A DNA stretch of 52,891 nt from an uncultured Eubacteriaceae bacterium (GCA_947086655.1 CAMTZM010000004.1:78644-131534); one strand, 5' to 3'. Shown: positions 9,643 through 18,546, counted from the stretch's first letter. Made by a program: numbers and translations. Notes: a model not told the origin generated them from the sequence alone.

Positions 9643-11117
9643 TATTTTTCCTCCTTTATGCTGCAAGTTCTTTTATGAAAATCAGTATTGTTTTGAAACG
9701 CACTGCATATTTTAATAATTTTCTTTTCTGAAAGTGTCGGACCTATTATTTGAACTCCAACAGGCAAATTATCCTTAGTAAAACCGCAAGGTATGCTTGC
9801 TGCCGGTATTCCGGCAAGATTTACAGATACTGTATATATATCTCCTAAATACATTTTAAGAGGGTCTTTTATATTTTCTCCTATTTTAAAAGCAGCCGTA
9901 GGAGCTATTGGTGAAAGTATAGCGTCATATTTTTCAAAAGCCGAATCAAAACTGTTTTTAATAACAGCTCTTGTTTTAAGCCCTTTTTTATAATAAGCTT
10001 CGTAATATCCTGAACTTAAAACAAACGAGCCCAGCATTATTCGTCTTTTTACTTCCATTCCAAAACCCTCGCTTCTTGAGTTATAAAACACATCAATAAG
10101 CCCTTCCCCTTTATTGCTTCTATACCCGTATTTTATTCCATCGTATCTTGATAAATTTGAGCTTGCTTCTGCACATGCTACAATATAATAAGCAGCAACT
10201 GCATAATCAGTATCCGGCATTTCAAATTCAAATATTTGAGCTCCTAATTTTTTAAATATATCTGCTGAATTTAAAATACAATTTTTAACATCATCGTCTA
10301 TTCCTTTTGATAGATAATTTATCGGTATTCCAATTTTCATTCCCTTTATATTATCATTTTCAAAACAATCCGAAAAATCAAATTTAGGCATATTAATAGA
10401 TGTAGAATCTTTTTTGTCATGTCCTGAAATAATACTTAATATTTCTGCACAATCCTTTATATCTTTTCCTATTGGCCCAATTTGGTCAAGCGAAGACGCA
10501 AACGCAACAAGTCCATATCTTGAAACACTTCCATAAGTTGGTTTTATGCCTGACACACCGCAAAATGAACAAGGCTGTCTTATAGAACCTCCTGTATCAG
10601 AGCCTAAAGTATAAGCCGCCTCCATTGATGATACTGCCGCTGCCGAACCTCCTGATGAACCTCCTGAAACTCGTTCTATATCCCATGGATTTCTTACTGG
10701 TCCAAAAAACGACGTCTCTGTCGAACCTCCCATAGCAAATTCGTCCATATTAAGCTTTCCTAATATAATTGCTCCTGAATTTTCAAGCTTATCATATACT
10801 GTGGAATTGTATATGGGATTAAATCCTTCAAGCATTTTAGATGCACATGTTGTATATATATCTTTTGTCATAATATTATCTTTAATTGCCATTGGAACTC
10901 CTGCTATTGGAGAATCAATAGAATTTGAATCTATAAGTTTTTGAACTTCCTCAGCTTTTTTTAAAGCCTTTTCCTCTGTTACAGTTATATATGCATTTAT
11001 ATTTTTATCATTTTTCTTTATATTATCTAAATAATGTTTTGTAAGCTCAACAGCGCTTATCTCTCCTTTTTTAATAAGCTTTCCCTGTTCTATTGCCGTC
11101 ATGGAGTCTATATACAT
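9642..11117 (-). CDS. gatA: Asp-tRNA(Asn)/Glu-tRNA(Gln) amidotransferase subunit A
   Basis: The glutaminase subunit of GatCAB, which releases ammonia for transamidation. The 491-residue protein carries the amidase signature with the Lys-cisSer-Ser triad: Lys79 in AIKDNI, Ser154 in SGGSSGGSAAAV and Ser178 in GSDTGGSIRQP. SFCGVSGIKPTYGSVSRYG follows, and IGVQIIGP-type residues (VGVQIIGP) lie near the end. The start at 11117 follows AGGAGGAATAAAA. Gene order gatC-gatA-gatB with one-base overlap to gatB. Acting with the linked AspRS, the complex most likely converts Asp-tRNA(Asn) to Asn-tRNA(Asn); GatCAB can also make Gln-tRNA(Gln). Confidence 0.97.
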   Translation of the reverse strand: MYIDSMTAIEQGKLIKKGEISAVELTKHYLDNIKKNDKNINAYITVTEEKALKKAEEVQKLIDSNSIDSPIAGVPMAIKDNIMTKDIYTTCASKMLEGFNPIYNSTVYDKLENSGAIILGKLNMDEFAMGGSTETSFFGPVRNPWDIERVSGGSSGGSAAAVSSMEAAYTLGSDTGGSIRQPCSFCGVSGIKPTYGSVSRYGLVAFASSLDQIGPIGKDIKDCAEILSIISGHDKKDSTSINMPKFDFSDCFENDNIKGMKIGIPINYLSKGIDDDVKNCILNSADIFKKLGAQIFEFEMPDTDYAVAAYYIVACAEASSNLSRYDGIKYGYRSNKGEGLIDVFYNSRSEGFGMEVKRRIMLGSFVLSSGYYEAYYKKGLKTRAVIKNSFDSAFEKYDAILSPIAPTAAFKIGENIKDPLKMYLGDIYTVSVNLAGIPAASIPCGFTKDNLPVGVQIIGPTLSEKKIIKICSAFQNNTDFHKRTCSIKEEK

Positions 11118-11162
11118 TTTTATTCCTCCTATTCAAATTATTAATTTTTAGTATAGTAAAGA

Positions 11163-11450
11163 CTACTCAACAGTTTTTGGCACTTTAAAACAGCCGTCTT
11201 TTTTATCGGGAGCGTTTTTAAGTATTTCTTCAGATTTATAAGAAGTTTTTAAAACGTCCTCTCTAAATACATTTGAAAACTCAAAAGTATGAGACATCTC
11301 TTTTTCATTTTCCGTATCAAGTTTTGACAAAACATCAATATAACCAATTATTTTTGATAAAGATTCCTTAGCTTTTTCTTTTTCCTCCTCATCAAGCTTT
11401 AATCTTGATAATTCCTCTAAATACGTAATAAGTTCATTATCTATAATCAT
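11163..11450 (-). CDS. gatC: Asp-tRNA(Asn)/Glu-tRNA(Gln) amidotransferase subunit C
   Basis: The small subunit that wraps around and stabilises GatA-GatB. The 95-residue product matches the family in size and in the patterns ITYLEELSRLKLDEEEKE and KIIGYIDVLSKLDTE, and ends with DGCFKVPKTVE, the usual GatC terminus (FxVPkvve). The ATG at 11450 is preceded by GGGAGGAAAAATTT. It lies 18 bases after aspS and 45 bases before gatA, all on the minus strand. Confidence 0.95.
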   Translation of the reverse strand: MIIDNELITYLEELSRLKLDEEEKEKAKESLSKIIGYIDVLSKLDTENEKEMSHTFEFSNVFREDVLKTSYKSEEILKNAPDKKDGCFKVPKTVE

Positions 11451-11468
11451 AAATTTTTCCTCCCTTTT

Positions 11469-12764
11469 TTATGGTACAAGTCTTGTGGTATCACGTGGAA
11501 ACATTGATGTTTGTCTTATATTTGCTGCATCTATAAGTTTAAGCATAAATCTTTCAAGTCCTAATCCTAATCCTCCATGCGGCGGCGCTCCATACTTATG
11601 AAGCATCAAATAACTTTCAAACTCCTCCGGCTGCAAAAATTTTCTTTTCATTTTTTCAACTTGAGTGTCATAATCGTGTATTCTTTGTCCTCCTGTTGTA
11701 ACCTCCATACCTCTAAAAAGCAAATCAAAAGTTAATGTATATCTGTTATCCTCTGGATCATCCATAGCATAAAACGGACGTTTTTTTGACGGATAATGTG
11801 TTATAAAAACAAAATCGCTTCCATATTCTTCAATAAAAAGTTCTCCTATAAGTTTTTCTTCTTCAGGTTCAAGGTCATAAGGCTCTTTTATTTTTCTTGA
11901 ATATTTTTTAGCTACCATTTCTTTTGCTTCACGAAATTTTACAGTCGGTATACTATCTATTTTAGGAATTTTTATATTAAGCTTTTTAATAATATCAAAG
12001 CAGTTTTCATTTAGATAATCAAATGCACTTTTTATCATTTCAGTTTCCATATTAATTATATCATAAAAACTGTTTATAAAACCCATCTCAAAATCAACGC
12101 TTATATACTCGTTAAGATGTCTTGTAGTATTATGTTTTTCTGCTCTAAATACAGGCCCTATCTCAAATACTCTTTCATAAACCGGTATAAGAGTTTGTTT
12201 ATAAAACTGCGGACTCTGCGCAAGACAAGCTTTTTTCCCAAAATACTCAAGTTTAAATATATTAGCTCCTCCTTCAGCTCCCGATGACGTAATTTTAGGT
12301 GTAAAAATTTCAGTAAATTTATTTTTATATAAATATTCTCTGAACGCCTTTACAATACATGCCTCTATTTTAAATATATTCCTTTTTGTTTCATTTCTTA
12401 AAACAGCTGGTCTAACTGTCATCTCATTTTCAATTGCCATATTAATATTTAACTTGCTTATATTAAATGGAATTTCTTCTTTAGGGCTTGATAAAACTGT
12501 CATTTTATTTATCTTTATTTCAATGCCGTTAACAGCCCTTTCTTCTTTATATGCTTTGCCTTCAATTATAACAGCACTTTCCTTTAAAGGAAGTTTATTC
12601 ATTTTATCATATACACATTGCAAAAAACCTTCTGATTTTCTAAGCACAATAAAAGCAAAATCACCCATATCCCTTATATTATGCACCATTCCATGTACTT
12701 TAATATTTTCTCTCTCATCATCCTTTAGCAATAAAATATCGCTTATTTCTAAACATTTATACAT
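11469..12764 (-). CDS. aspS: Aspartyl-tRNA synthetase, archaeal-type (probably non-discriminating)
   Basis: A class IIb synthetase charging Asp. At 431 residues it lacks the large GAD insertion of ordinary bacterial AspRS (about 590 residues) and has the archaeal/eukaryal-type layout: an OB-fold anticodon domain (residues 15-100, VHGMVHNIRDMGDFAFIVLR), then the catalytic core. The core has TPKITSSGAEGGANIF, the motif 2 region EIGPVFRAEKHNTTRHLNEY, and motif 3 GGLGLGLERFMLKL. In Clostridium acetobutylicum a comparable second AspRS is non-discriminating and feeds GatCAB; the same role is inferred here from the operon aspS-gatC-gatA-gatB. The ATG at 12764 follows AGGGAGG. Expression should be controlled by the T-box leader upstream. 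Confidence 0.92.
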   Translation of the reverse strand: MYKCLEISDILLLKDDERENIKVHGMVHNIRDMGDFAFIVLRKSEGFLQCVYDKMNKLPLKESAVIIEGKAYKEERAVNGIEIKINKMTVLSSPKEEIPFNISKLNINMAIENEMTVRPAVLRNETKRNIFKIEACIVKAFREYLYKNKFTEIFTPKITSSGAEGGANIFKLEYFGKKACLAQSPQFYKQTLIPVYERVFEIGPVFRAEKHNTTRHLNEYISVDFEMGFINSFYDIINMETEMIKSAFDYLNENCFDIIKKLNIKIPKIDSIPTVKFREAKEMVAKKYSRKIKEPYDLEPEEEKLIGELFIEEYGSDFVFITHYPSKKRPFYAMDDPEDNRYTLTFDLLFRGMEVTTGGQRIHDYDTQVEKMKRKFLQPEEFESYLMLHKYGAPPHGGLGLGLERFMLKLIDAANIRQTSMFPRDTTRLVP

Positions 12765-12830
12765 AGATACAACCTCCCTAAAAAGTAATTTAAAGATAAT
12801 AAATTCGACTTTATATTATTTTAAATAAAT

Positions 12831-12868
12831 AAAAAAAACCGCCCTGAAAAATCTCTTTTTCAGGACGG
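12831..12868 (-). terminator. Intrinsic terminator of the T-box leader
   Basis: On the minus strand CCGTCCTGAAAAA pairs with TTTTTCAGGGCGG across a GAGA loop (one G-U pair), followed by eight T. Its left arm lies just downstream of the T-box sequence, so it is the competing structure to the antiterminator. Confidence 0.92.
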
Positions 12869-13125
12869 ATATAATCTCTAAACTCCGCGGTACCACCTAA
12901 ATTAACACTGATATATAGACATCATTGCCAAAATACAGCGTCCGCTTTAAAATTAAGCATTATAACGTATGCTATACGTATTTTCCTACTTAATTCAGAA
13001 AACAAGCTCCAAAGTGTTTTTTCACAAGAGAATTTCATAATCAAAAGTCTCAGTCAGATATTTTTAAAAATTCTGCTTTTGAATCCCTGTTAAGTTTCTC
13101 TGGTTACTTTTCTCCATCATAGCTT
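12831..13125 (-). promoter_or_regulatory. T-box riboswitch leader of aspS-gatCAB
   Basis: The leader on the minus strand contains the canonical T-box AGGTGGTACCGCGG (12900-12884 region), followed by the terminator whose left arm it can sequester. Further upstream are Stem I features: GAGAA then AGTA (13114-13105) facing TTCTC (13032-13028), giving the base helix and the specifier loop motif. By alignment with the glyQS Stem I layout, the specifier would be GAA (13036-13034), one A before the TTCTC strand; an AAT codon overlaps it at 13034-13032. T-boxes sense uncharged tRNA and prevent termination when it binds. The class is firm; the specifier is an inference by hand folding. The UGGU acceptor-pairing base can pair with a discriminator A, or wobble with G. 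Confidence 0.93.
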
Positions 13126-13142
13126 TTAATGGTAATTAATAT

Positions 13143-13172
13143 ATCATATTTTTTTATTAATTGCAAGAACAA
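13143..13172 (-). promoter_or_regulatory. Putative sigma-A promoter of the T-box/aspS operon
   Basis: The minus strand has TTGTTC (13172-13167), an 18-base spacer and TATGAT (13148-13143), placing the start just upstream of Stem I of the T-box. It lies immediately after the sigE stop codon. Confidence 0.5.
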
Positions 13173-13184
13173 TTTTTAATTTTT

Positions 13185-13907
13185 TTATAAAAATTTATTA
13201 AATTCTTTTTTTAATCTTCCTATAATCTTCTTTTCAAGACGTGATATATATGATTGGGATATGCCTAAAAGGTCGGCAACCTCTTTTTGCGTTTTTTCAT
13301 TTCCTCCGCATGCCAATCCAAATCTAAGTTCAACTATTTTCTTTTCTCTTTTTGACAATTTTTCTATTGCCTTTTTCAAAAGCTGTCTATCGACTTCTTC
13401 TTCAAGATTTCTATATATAGAATCTACATCCGTACCTAATATATCTGACAAAAGCAATTCATTTCCTTCCCAATCTACATTTAAAGGCTCATCTATGGAA
13501 ACTTCTGTTTTTGTTTTTGTGTTTCTTCTTAAATACATAAGTATTTCATTTTCTATACATCTTGACGCATAGGTTGCAAGTTTTATTTTTTTATCCGTTT
13601 TAAAAGTATTTACAGCCTTTATCAAACCAATCGTTCCTATGGAAATTAAATCCTCCACATTTACTCCTGTATTTTCAAACTTTCTTGCTATATACACAAC
13701 AAGTCTTAAATTTCTCTCTATAAGTATATTTCTTGCATCTTCTTCATTTTCAGTTCCAAACTTTAAAAGTTCCTCAGCCTCCTCCTCAGGAGTAAGCGGC
13801 GGCGGAAGAACTTCATTTCCGCCTATGTAAAAAACTGTATTATTATCGTCCTTTTCTAAAAACAAATTTTTTACAAAACGGAAAAAAACAAATATGTACT
13901 TTTTCAA
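13185..13907 (-). CDS. sigE: RNA polymerase sporulation sigma factor E (pro-sigma-E)
   Basis: The mother-cell-specific sigma factor of early sporulation, made as a membrane-associated inactive precursor. The 240-residue protein has a hydrophobic/basic N-terminal pro-sequence ([15 protein letters not shown]) before the region corresponding to [17 protein letters not shown], then sigma region 2 ([33 protein letters not shown]) and region 4 ([36 protein letters not shown]). The start is TTG at 13907, spaced from GGAGGG, and overlaps the spoIIGA stop (TTGA), so translation is coupled. Processing by SpoIIGA is known for the family. Its activator SpoIIR is encoded at 1261-1914. Confidence 0.96.
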   Translation of the reverse strand: MKKYIFVFFRFVKNLFLEKDDNNTVFYIGGNEVLPPPLTPEEEAEELLKFGTENEEDARNILIERNLRLVVYIARKFENTGVNVEDLISIGTIGLIKAVNTFKTDKKIKLATYASRCIENEILMYLRRNTKTKTEVSIDEPLNVDWEGNELLLSDILGTDVDSIYRNLEEEVDRQLLKKAIEKLSKREKKIVELRFGLACGGNEKTQKEVADLLGISQSYISRLEKKIIGRLKKEFNKFL

Positions 13908-14815
13908 TTTAAACCCTCCATTTTACTTTCAAAAATATCCGGACTTAAAAGCGCATTATATACGCCGTCCTTTGACAACTTAAAATTATATATTCCAATT
14001 ACAGCATTGTAAATTTCAGTTTCATTTTCTCCAAGTATTCTAATTTTATCCGGCTTAAAGCCTATAAGCATACCATTTTGTCTGCCTAAACTTGAAAACG
14101 GAATCATTTTCATGCGTTCCTCTGCCATAAGCTTTGTAATAGACTGCAAATCGTTTTCTCTGTTTTCATAAAAAATAAGTCTTACACTTTCCGGCAAAAT
14201 ATCTCTTAATGCGTTAAACTCTGTTACAATAACAGGATTGTTTGTAATAGGCTCATGCAATGAGTTTCCTGTATCAACTAACGCATTTACCTTAGTTTGT
14301 TCATTTTTATAATAAATTATCACTTTTAAAAACTGTTGTCTTTTTAACACTATTTTTCTATACCAATAAAGAGCATATTTAATTGTTATATAACTTATAC
14401 ATGTTGCTGAAAGAAGTATTTTAAATGAAAAATTATTTATAGTTATTCCTGTCATATTTCCTATTAAATTTTGTATATCTGTAAAATAAAAAAGACCTAT
14501 ACCAGCCCCTCCAACTGCAAAAGCTGATATAACAGACAAAAAAATAAGCTTAAAAAACTCTTTTACACTCTTTGGGCTAAAACAAATAACAACAGAAATC
14601 ATAATTATAGCAAAAGCACCGAAAATATTATAAACTTGTCTGAATACCCCTACAAATATCATAATACAATATAATAAAGCCGCAATAAAAGCCGCGGCGC
14701 ATATTCTAAAAGTTGATATTTTTCTGCCTGTAAGTTTCATTACTATCCAGTAAATAAAATAAATCATTATAAAGTTTATTAAAAAAACCACGTCTGCGTA
14801 AACTTCTATTTGCAT
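13904..14815 (-). CDS. spoIIGA: Sigma-E processing aspartic peptidase SpoIIGA
   Basis: The membrane-embedded aspartic protease that cleaves pro-sigma-E on the SpoIIR signal. The 303-residue protein has five predicted N-terminal membrane helices (about residues 5-150) and a soluble C-terminal protease domain with the catalytic Asp in [11 protein letters not shown] (Asp181), followed by [20 protein letters not shown]. Length and layout match the Bacillus protein. The ATG at 14815 follows AAGGGGTG. It forms a two-gene unit with sigE. In Bacillus this operon is switched on by phosphorylated Spo0A at a sigma-A promoter. Confidence 0.95.
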   Translation of the reverse strand: MQIEVYADVVFLINFIMIYFIYWIVMKLTGRKISTFRICAAAFIAALLYCIMIFVGVFRQVYNIFGAFAIIMISVVICFSPKSVKEFFKLIFLSVISAFAVGGAGIGLFYFTDIQNLIGNMTGITINNFSFKILLSATCISYITIKYALYWYRKIVLKRQQFLKVIIYYKNEQTKVNALVDTGNSLHEPITNNPVIVTEFNALRDILPESVRLIFYENRENDLQSITKLMAEERMKMIPFSSLGRQNGMLIGFKPDKIRILGENETEIYNAVIGIYNFKLSKDGVYNALLSPDIFESKMEGLN

Positions 14816-15092
14816 AAAAGCACCCCTTTGAAAACTAAGTTTTCTTAAATAATATAAACTGTCTTAAAACTTTATATTTATTTTTAAAACCTTATGAGTT
14901 TTTAATTTTTTTAAATATTTTTACTTAATATTTTAAATGGCAGTATCAAACTTCTTTTATTGAATTATGCGGTGTTTTTCTAAATTTATTATAAATAAAT
15001 CGCTCTTTATTTTTTGTCGTATACCGCCTGTTTATAAAAAAACAAGGTGACAAGTAAAATTATTTTTCGCAATTAAAGATTACTTAGTAAAT
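14816..15092. other. Intergenic region upstream of spoIIGA
   Basis: About 280 bases without a gene, very AT-rich. A single Spo0A-box-like TTGTCGT occurs on the plus strand at 15014-15020 (consensus core TGTCGAA, one mismatch), roughly 200 bases from spoIIGA. I see no clean promoter. TAAGACAGT occurs at about 14858-14866 on the minus strand and again in the pectate lyase leader near 18057-18065. Evidence for regulation is weak. Confidence 0.3.
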
Positions 15093-15118
15093 AAAAAAAC
15101 GCCGCTTTTTAGCGGCGT
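15093..15118 (-). terminator. Intrinsic terminator of the pectate lyase gene
   Basis: Minus strand: ACGCCGCT and AGCGGCGT pair around an AAAA loop and are followed by a run of seven T. It begins nine bases after the stop codon of the pectate lyase gene. Confidence 0.9.
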
Positions 15119-15126
15119 AATTAAAA

Positions 15127-18000
15127 TTATTTTTCTTCTGAGTTATTTACAGTTTCGCTTGTTTGTTCTGTTTTATTTTCCATAGGGAACTTAAATTTTC
15201 CATCAAGCGCTCTTTTAAGTATATAAGCGGCATCTAAAGCTGAAACTTCTTCATTTCCAGTAACATTAGCTTTTTTAAGCCACTCGTCATTAATATTATC
15301 AAGTGCATCATTATTTAAAATATATTGTAATACAAGTGACGCATCATCAAAATCAACCTTTCCAGTTCCGTTTACATCTCCATAAAAATCTTTCGTCGGT
15401 TCTGGTCCTGATATATCATCAAGTCCAGCTCCCTCTCCTGTAATTTTTACATCTGTAAACAAGCTTGTATTAAGAGAATAAAACTCATTTTCCTGCTGGT
15501 TTGAATCAGCTACAAAACCAACTAAAACCTTTTCATCCATCTCAATAGTTTTTTCATTAAGCTTTGTCCATGTAACACCATCTTCCGAATAATAAGCTGT
15601 AAATACGTTTCCTGTTCTGTTTATTTTAAGATATTGTCCAAGAGTATCATCATACTGCCTAAAAGCTATATTATTCTTTTTTTCAACCTTAGCGTCATTT
15701 CCCGGAGTAGATGGAACTAATCTTGCTCCCGAAACAACTTGAAATGCTCTTCCTGTTCCTGAACCGGCAAAATCACTTTCGCTTTTTGTCCACGTAAGTC
15801 CCATATTAAAACTTCTGTCTCCGTATTTTGTGCTGTTTCTAATCATAAGTCCAGCAAAAGCATCATTGTCAATATCTGTTATAGAACTTAATTTAGCTTC
15901 TATTTCGCAGTCTCCTGTTATCTCTTGATAAGCAAAATGTCCAACTTCCCATTTTTTGCCTTGCGCAAGATATGTTCCCTGTCCTTTTATAGTAAGTGAA
16001 CCATCGCTGTTTACATGGAAATTTCCGGGGATAGTCGTAGTCTGCATTACTGTACCGGTATTTTGTTGTTCAGTTCCCGAATTTATATTCAAATCTATAT
16101 TTTTCCAATATTTTGAATTGTTAGGGGTATTTACATGAACCCTTATTACATTAGACTGAGTTTGATTTCCATCCCCGTCTGTTGCTTTTAAACTAAAATA
16201 ATATGTTCCATCCTCAAGATCTTTCATTTTAAACTCATAAGGAGCTTCAGTTATAGAACCCATAACTTTGTCATTATTATAAAGTTCAACTTTGCTTATT
16301 CCATCATTATCCGTAATATTTGCGCTTATAGTAAATTCCTCACCTAAATCAAAAATAGCATTATCAGAAGGATAATTCAAATCAATTTTAGGATTTTCCG
16401 GTTCATAATCAATGCTTACAAGCGAATTTATATATTTTTCAAGATTTGTATATCCGCTTCCATCTGCTGCAAGTTCCTTACTGTCGTCAGGATTAGTTGG
16501 GTCAAGACCGTTTTCTATCTCCCACGCATCAGCTATACCATCTTTATCTGAATCAAAACTATCATCACGTTTAATTTCTTCTGTAAACGGAAGTCCTCCA
16601 ACTTGATATTCTCTGTCTATCGACCTTCCTATGCCTTTTCTGACTTCGTCAACAATTCTTGCATCATAAGCATCTCTTCTCGGGAAAACAGCCCCGGCAC
16701 GTTTTAAAACGAGTTCATAAGCGTCTTCTGCCGACTGCGTATTAACAATACTTTCAAAACTTGTTCCTTTTTCAAAAGATGTATCAGGCTCTAAAACATC
16801 AGTAGTAAAAGGAGTATCAACAACCGTAATAAAAGTATCTTTATTTTCATATGGAATACTTCCTATTGCCGGAGTATTTTTTACCGTACTATCAATAATA
16901 CCGGCAGCATTATTATTTGTTACTTTAGTATTTACTGTTCCATCTCTGTTTAAAAGAACATTTCCCGAAAAATAATAATTACATATTTTATAACCCTTTA
17001 CTTTATTTCCATTTTCATCTTTTATAACATTTCCGTTTTCATCTTTCAAATCATAAGTCTCTCCAATATTAAATATATTTTCAAGACGTCTCTTAGGAGT
17101 AATAGGTCCCGGCTTAATATAGTTATTAACAACATTTGTTCTGCCCCAGCCGCCGCCGTACATAGCATATTCTCCCGAATTGTAAATAACATTGTTTCTT
17201 ACATCTGAAACTGAAATATGGTCTTTATCCTCAATTCCTGTAAGCCCTGGGTCTTCTTCGCTGCGTGGATAACCTCCATATCCTCCGCTTACACGTGGAG
17301 TTCTTGATATATGACTTGCAACAAGATTATGATGAAATGTTGAATTAAGACCGCTCCATATAGCTCCATAACCATGCTTTCCTTTTGTGTGTCCGCTCAT
17401 TGCAAGACTCTCGGAAGTAATAGACCACTGAACAGTTAAATCAGAAGAACGGTAAAGCGGCATTGTTTCATCCGTAGACCAACTTGAAGATATGTGGTCA
17501 AATATTGCCGTATTCATATCCCTGCCCCATACAGCGTCCATTGAATCTCCGGCAAATCTGTTTTTAGAGCCTGTCCTAAAACGAATATATCTTACAATTA
17601 TATTTTTACTTGCACTAAAGTCAGTATCGTATCCCGTTACAGTAATACCATTGCCGGGAGCTGTTTGTCCTGCTATTGTTATATTTCTTCTTCCTTTTAC
17701 ATCAAGTCTCTTTTTTAAATGTATATTTCCCGAAACATTAAAAACAATTGTACGATTGTCGCCGCTTAAAGCATGCCTTAAAGAGCCTTCAATAGGTTCT
17801 TCTTCCAAAGGAATATAATCTTCAAGTGTTGTAACAACATAAACATCGCCTCCACGGCCTCCGGATGCGTACATACCTCCGCCTTCAGCGCCCGGAAATG
17901 CTATTACCTTAGCTTCCTCAGCGCCAACAAAATTAACGTGAGAAAAAGAAGACATACACAAAATACATGCTGTAAAAAATGAAACAAGTTTCTTTTTCAT
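15127..18000 (-). CDS. Secreted modular pectate lyase with Ig-like, lectin-like and dockerin domains
   Basis: A 957-residue exported polysaccharide lyase. Domains: signal peptide (residues 1-26, KKKLVSFFTACILC); right-handed beta-helix lyase domain (about 30-440) opening with AFPGAEGGGMYASGGRGG and containing RYIRFRTG, DHISSSWSTDE and HHNLVASHISRTPR, as in PL1-like pectate lyases; a calcium-type DSDKDGIADAWE segment (about 480); a bacterial Ig-like domain (about 545-625); a beta-sandwich resembling DUF1349/laminin-like folds (about 650-860); and a C-terminal type I dockerin (about 870-940) with DVNGTGKVDFDDASLVLQ and a second, degenerate repeat NVTGNEEVSALDAAYILK. The dockerin implies docking to a cohesin, none of which is in this window. 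The start is the ATG at 18000 after GGAGG; the 18015 start spans that site. It is expressed alone, with a promoter at 18226-18255 and its own terminator. Confidence 0.9.
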   Translation of the reverse strand: MKKKLVSFFTACILCMSSFSHVNFVGAEEAKVIAFPGAEGGGMYASGGRGGDVYVVTTLEDYIPLEEEPIEGSLRHALSGDNRTIVFNVSGNIHLKKRLDVKGRRNITIAGQTAPGNGITVTGYDTDFSASKNIIVRYIRFRTGSKNRFAGDSMDAVWGRDMNTAIFDHISSSWSTDETMPLYRSSDLTVQWSITSESLAMSGHTKGKHGYGAIWSGLNSTFHHNLVASHISRTPRVSGGYGGYPRSEEDPGLTGIEDKDHISVSDVRNNVIYNSGEYAMYGGGWGRTNVVNNYIKPGPITPKRRLENIFNIGETYDLKDENGNVIKDENGNKVKGYKICNYYFSGNVLLNRDGTVNTKVTNNNAAGIIDSTVKNTPAIGSIPYENKDTFITVVDTPFTTDVLEPDTSFEKGTSFESIVNTQSAEDAYELVLKRAGAVFPRRDAYDARIVDEVRKGIGRSIDREYQVGGLPFTEEIKRDDSFDSDKDGIADAWEIENGLDPTNPDDSKELAADGSGYTNLEKYINSLVSIDYEPENPKIDLNYPSDNAIFDLGEEFTISANITDNDGISKVELYNNDKVMGSITEAPYEFKMKDLEDGTYYFSLKATDGDGNQTQSNVIRVHVNTPNNSKYWKNIDLNINSGTEQQNTGTVMQTTTIPGNFHVNSDGSLTIKGQGTYLAQGKKWEVGHFAYQEITGDCEIEAKLSSITDIDNDAFAGLMIRNSTKYGDRSFNMGLTWTKSESDFAGSGTGRAFQVVSGARLVPSTPGNDAKVEKKNNIAFRQYDDTLGQYLKINRTGNVFTAYYSEDGVTWTKLNEKTIEMDEKVLVGFVADSNQQENEFYSLNTSLFTDVKITGEGAGLDDISGPEPTKDFYGDVNGTGKVDFDDASLVLQYILNNDALDNINDEWLKKANVTGNEEVSALDAAYILKRALDGKFKFPMENKTEQTSETVNNSEEK

Positions 18001-18141
18001 AAAAAATACCTCCAAAATAAAAAATAAAACAAAGTAAATCTTTTTATTTACATTTATACTGTCTTAAAATTTCACAAATTTTTAAAAATAAAAAAATGTT
18101 TTTACTTTAATACAGTCCACCAAAAATTTATGTACAAAACA

Positions 18142-18157
18142 ACTTGTACGTATAAGT
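18142..18157. promoter_or_regulatory. AraR-like palindrome in the pectate lyase leader
   Basis: ACTTGTACGTATAAGT is a 16-base near-palindrome (one mismatched pair). It matches 11 of 12 central bases of the Bacillus AraR operator core TTGTACGTACAA. It lies about 60 bases downstream of the predicted transcription start of the pectate lyase gene. Binding is inferred. Confidence 0.45.
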
Positions 18158-18225
18158 ATAAAAATTAAAAAACATATTAACTGCACAAAAAGCAATTAAA
18201 AATCAAACATATTTTCATCAAATTT

Positions 18226-18255
18226 ATTATATAACAAACCCTTACCCAATGTCAA
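18226..18255 (-). promoter_or_regulatory. Sigma-A promoter of the pectate lyase gene
   Basis: Consensus TTGACA (18255-18250) and TATAAT (18231-18226) on the minus strand, separated by 18 bases. The predicted start is near 18219, giving a leader of about 220 bases. Confidence 0.7.
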
Positions 18256-18335
18256 CCAATTAATATATATTAATAGTCATTGTTTAATATTTTAATAATT
18301 TTCATACACATTTTATTATAAATAAATTTAAAGCC

Positions 18336-18345
18336 TATACGTATA
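18336..18345. promoter_or_regulatory. Second TATACGTATA palindrome
   Basis: A perfect 10-base palindrome followed by AATT, about 85 bases upstream of the pectate lyase promoter and about 80 bases upstream of the NMO promoter. It shares TACGTATAA with the site at 18142-18157. It may be a second operator of the same regulator; this is tentative. Confidence 0.35.
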
Positions 18346-18418
18346 AATTTGACAAGCTTTATAACCCTTTATTTTTAACTTTATTATATAGTTTTTATAA
18401 CTATATGTAAACACCTCC

Positions 18419-18447
18419 TTGACATAATCCCTACAATATATTATATT
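18419..18447 (+). promoter_or_regulatory. Sigma-A promoter of the NMO-like gene
   Basis: TTGACA (18419-18424), 17-base spacer, TATATT (18442-18447). The predicted 5' leader is about 93 bases and contains a weak TATGGAA/TTCCATA inverted repeat. Confidence 0.65.
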
Positions 18448-18546
18448 AAATCTATGGAAACACTTATTTAATAACAATCAAAAAATAATTAGTATTCCAT
18501 ATTATAATTTTTTATTTATTATATGATTGTATTGGAGCGAATATAT

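Larger units (their letters stand above)
18001..18546. other. Divergent regulatory region between pectate lyase and NMO-like gene
   Basis: About 545 bases with no gene. It holds the pectate lyase promoter and its leader of about 220 bases, two TACGTATAA-containing palindromes (18142-18157 and 18336-18345), and a plus-strand promoter for the flavoprotein gene. Each is listed separately. Confidence 0.7.

Noticed and set aside
12961..12990. ACGTATAGCATACGT as another AraR-like operator
   Set aside because: It lies within the T-box leader in the position expected for an internal stem, so it is better explained as RNA structure.
15014..15020. Spo0A box controlling spoIIGA
   Set aside because: A single one-mismatch TTGTCGT about 200 bases away, with no spaced promoter, is close to chance in AT-rich DNA.
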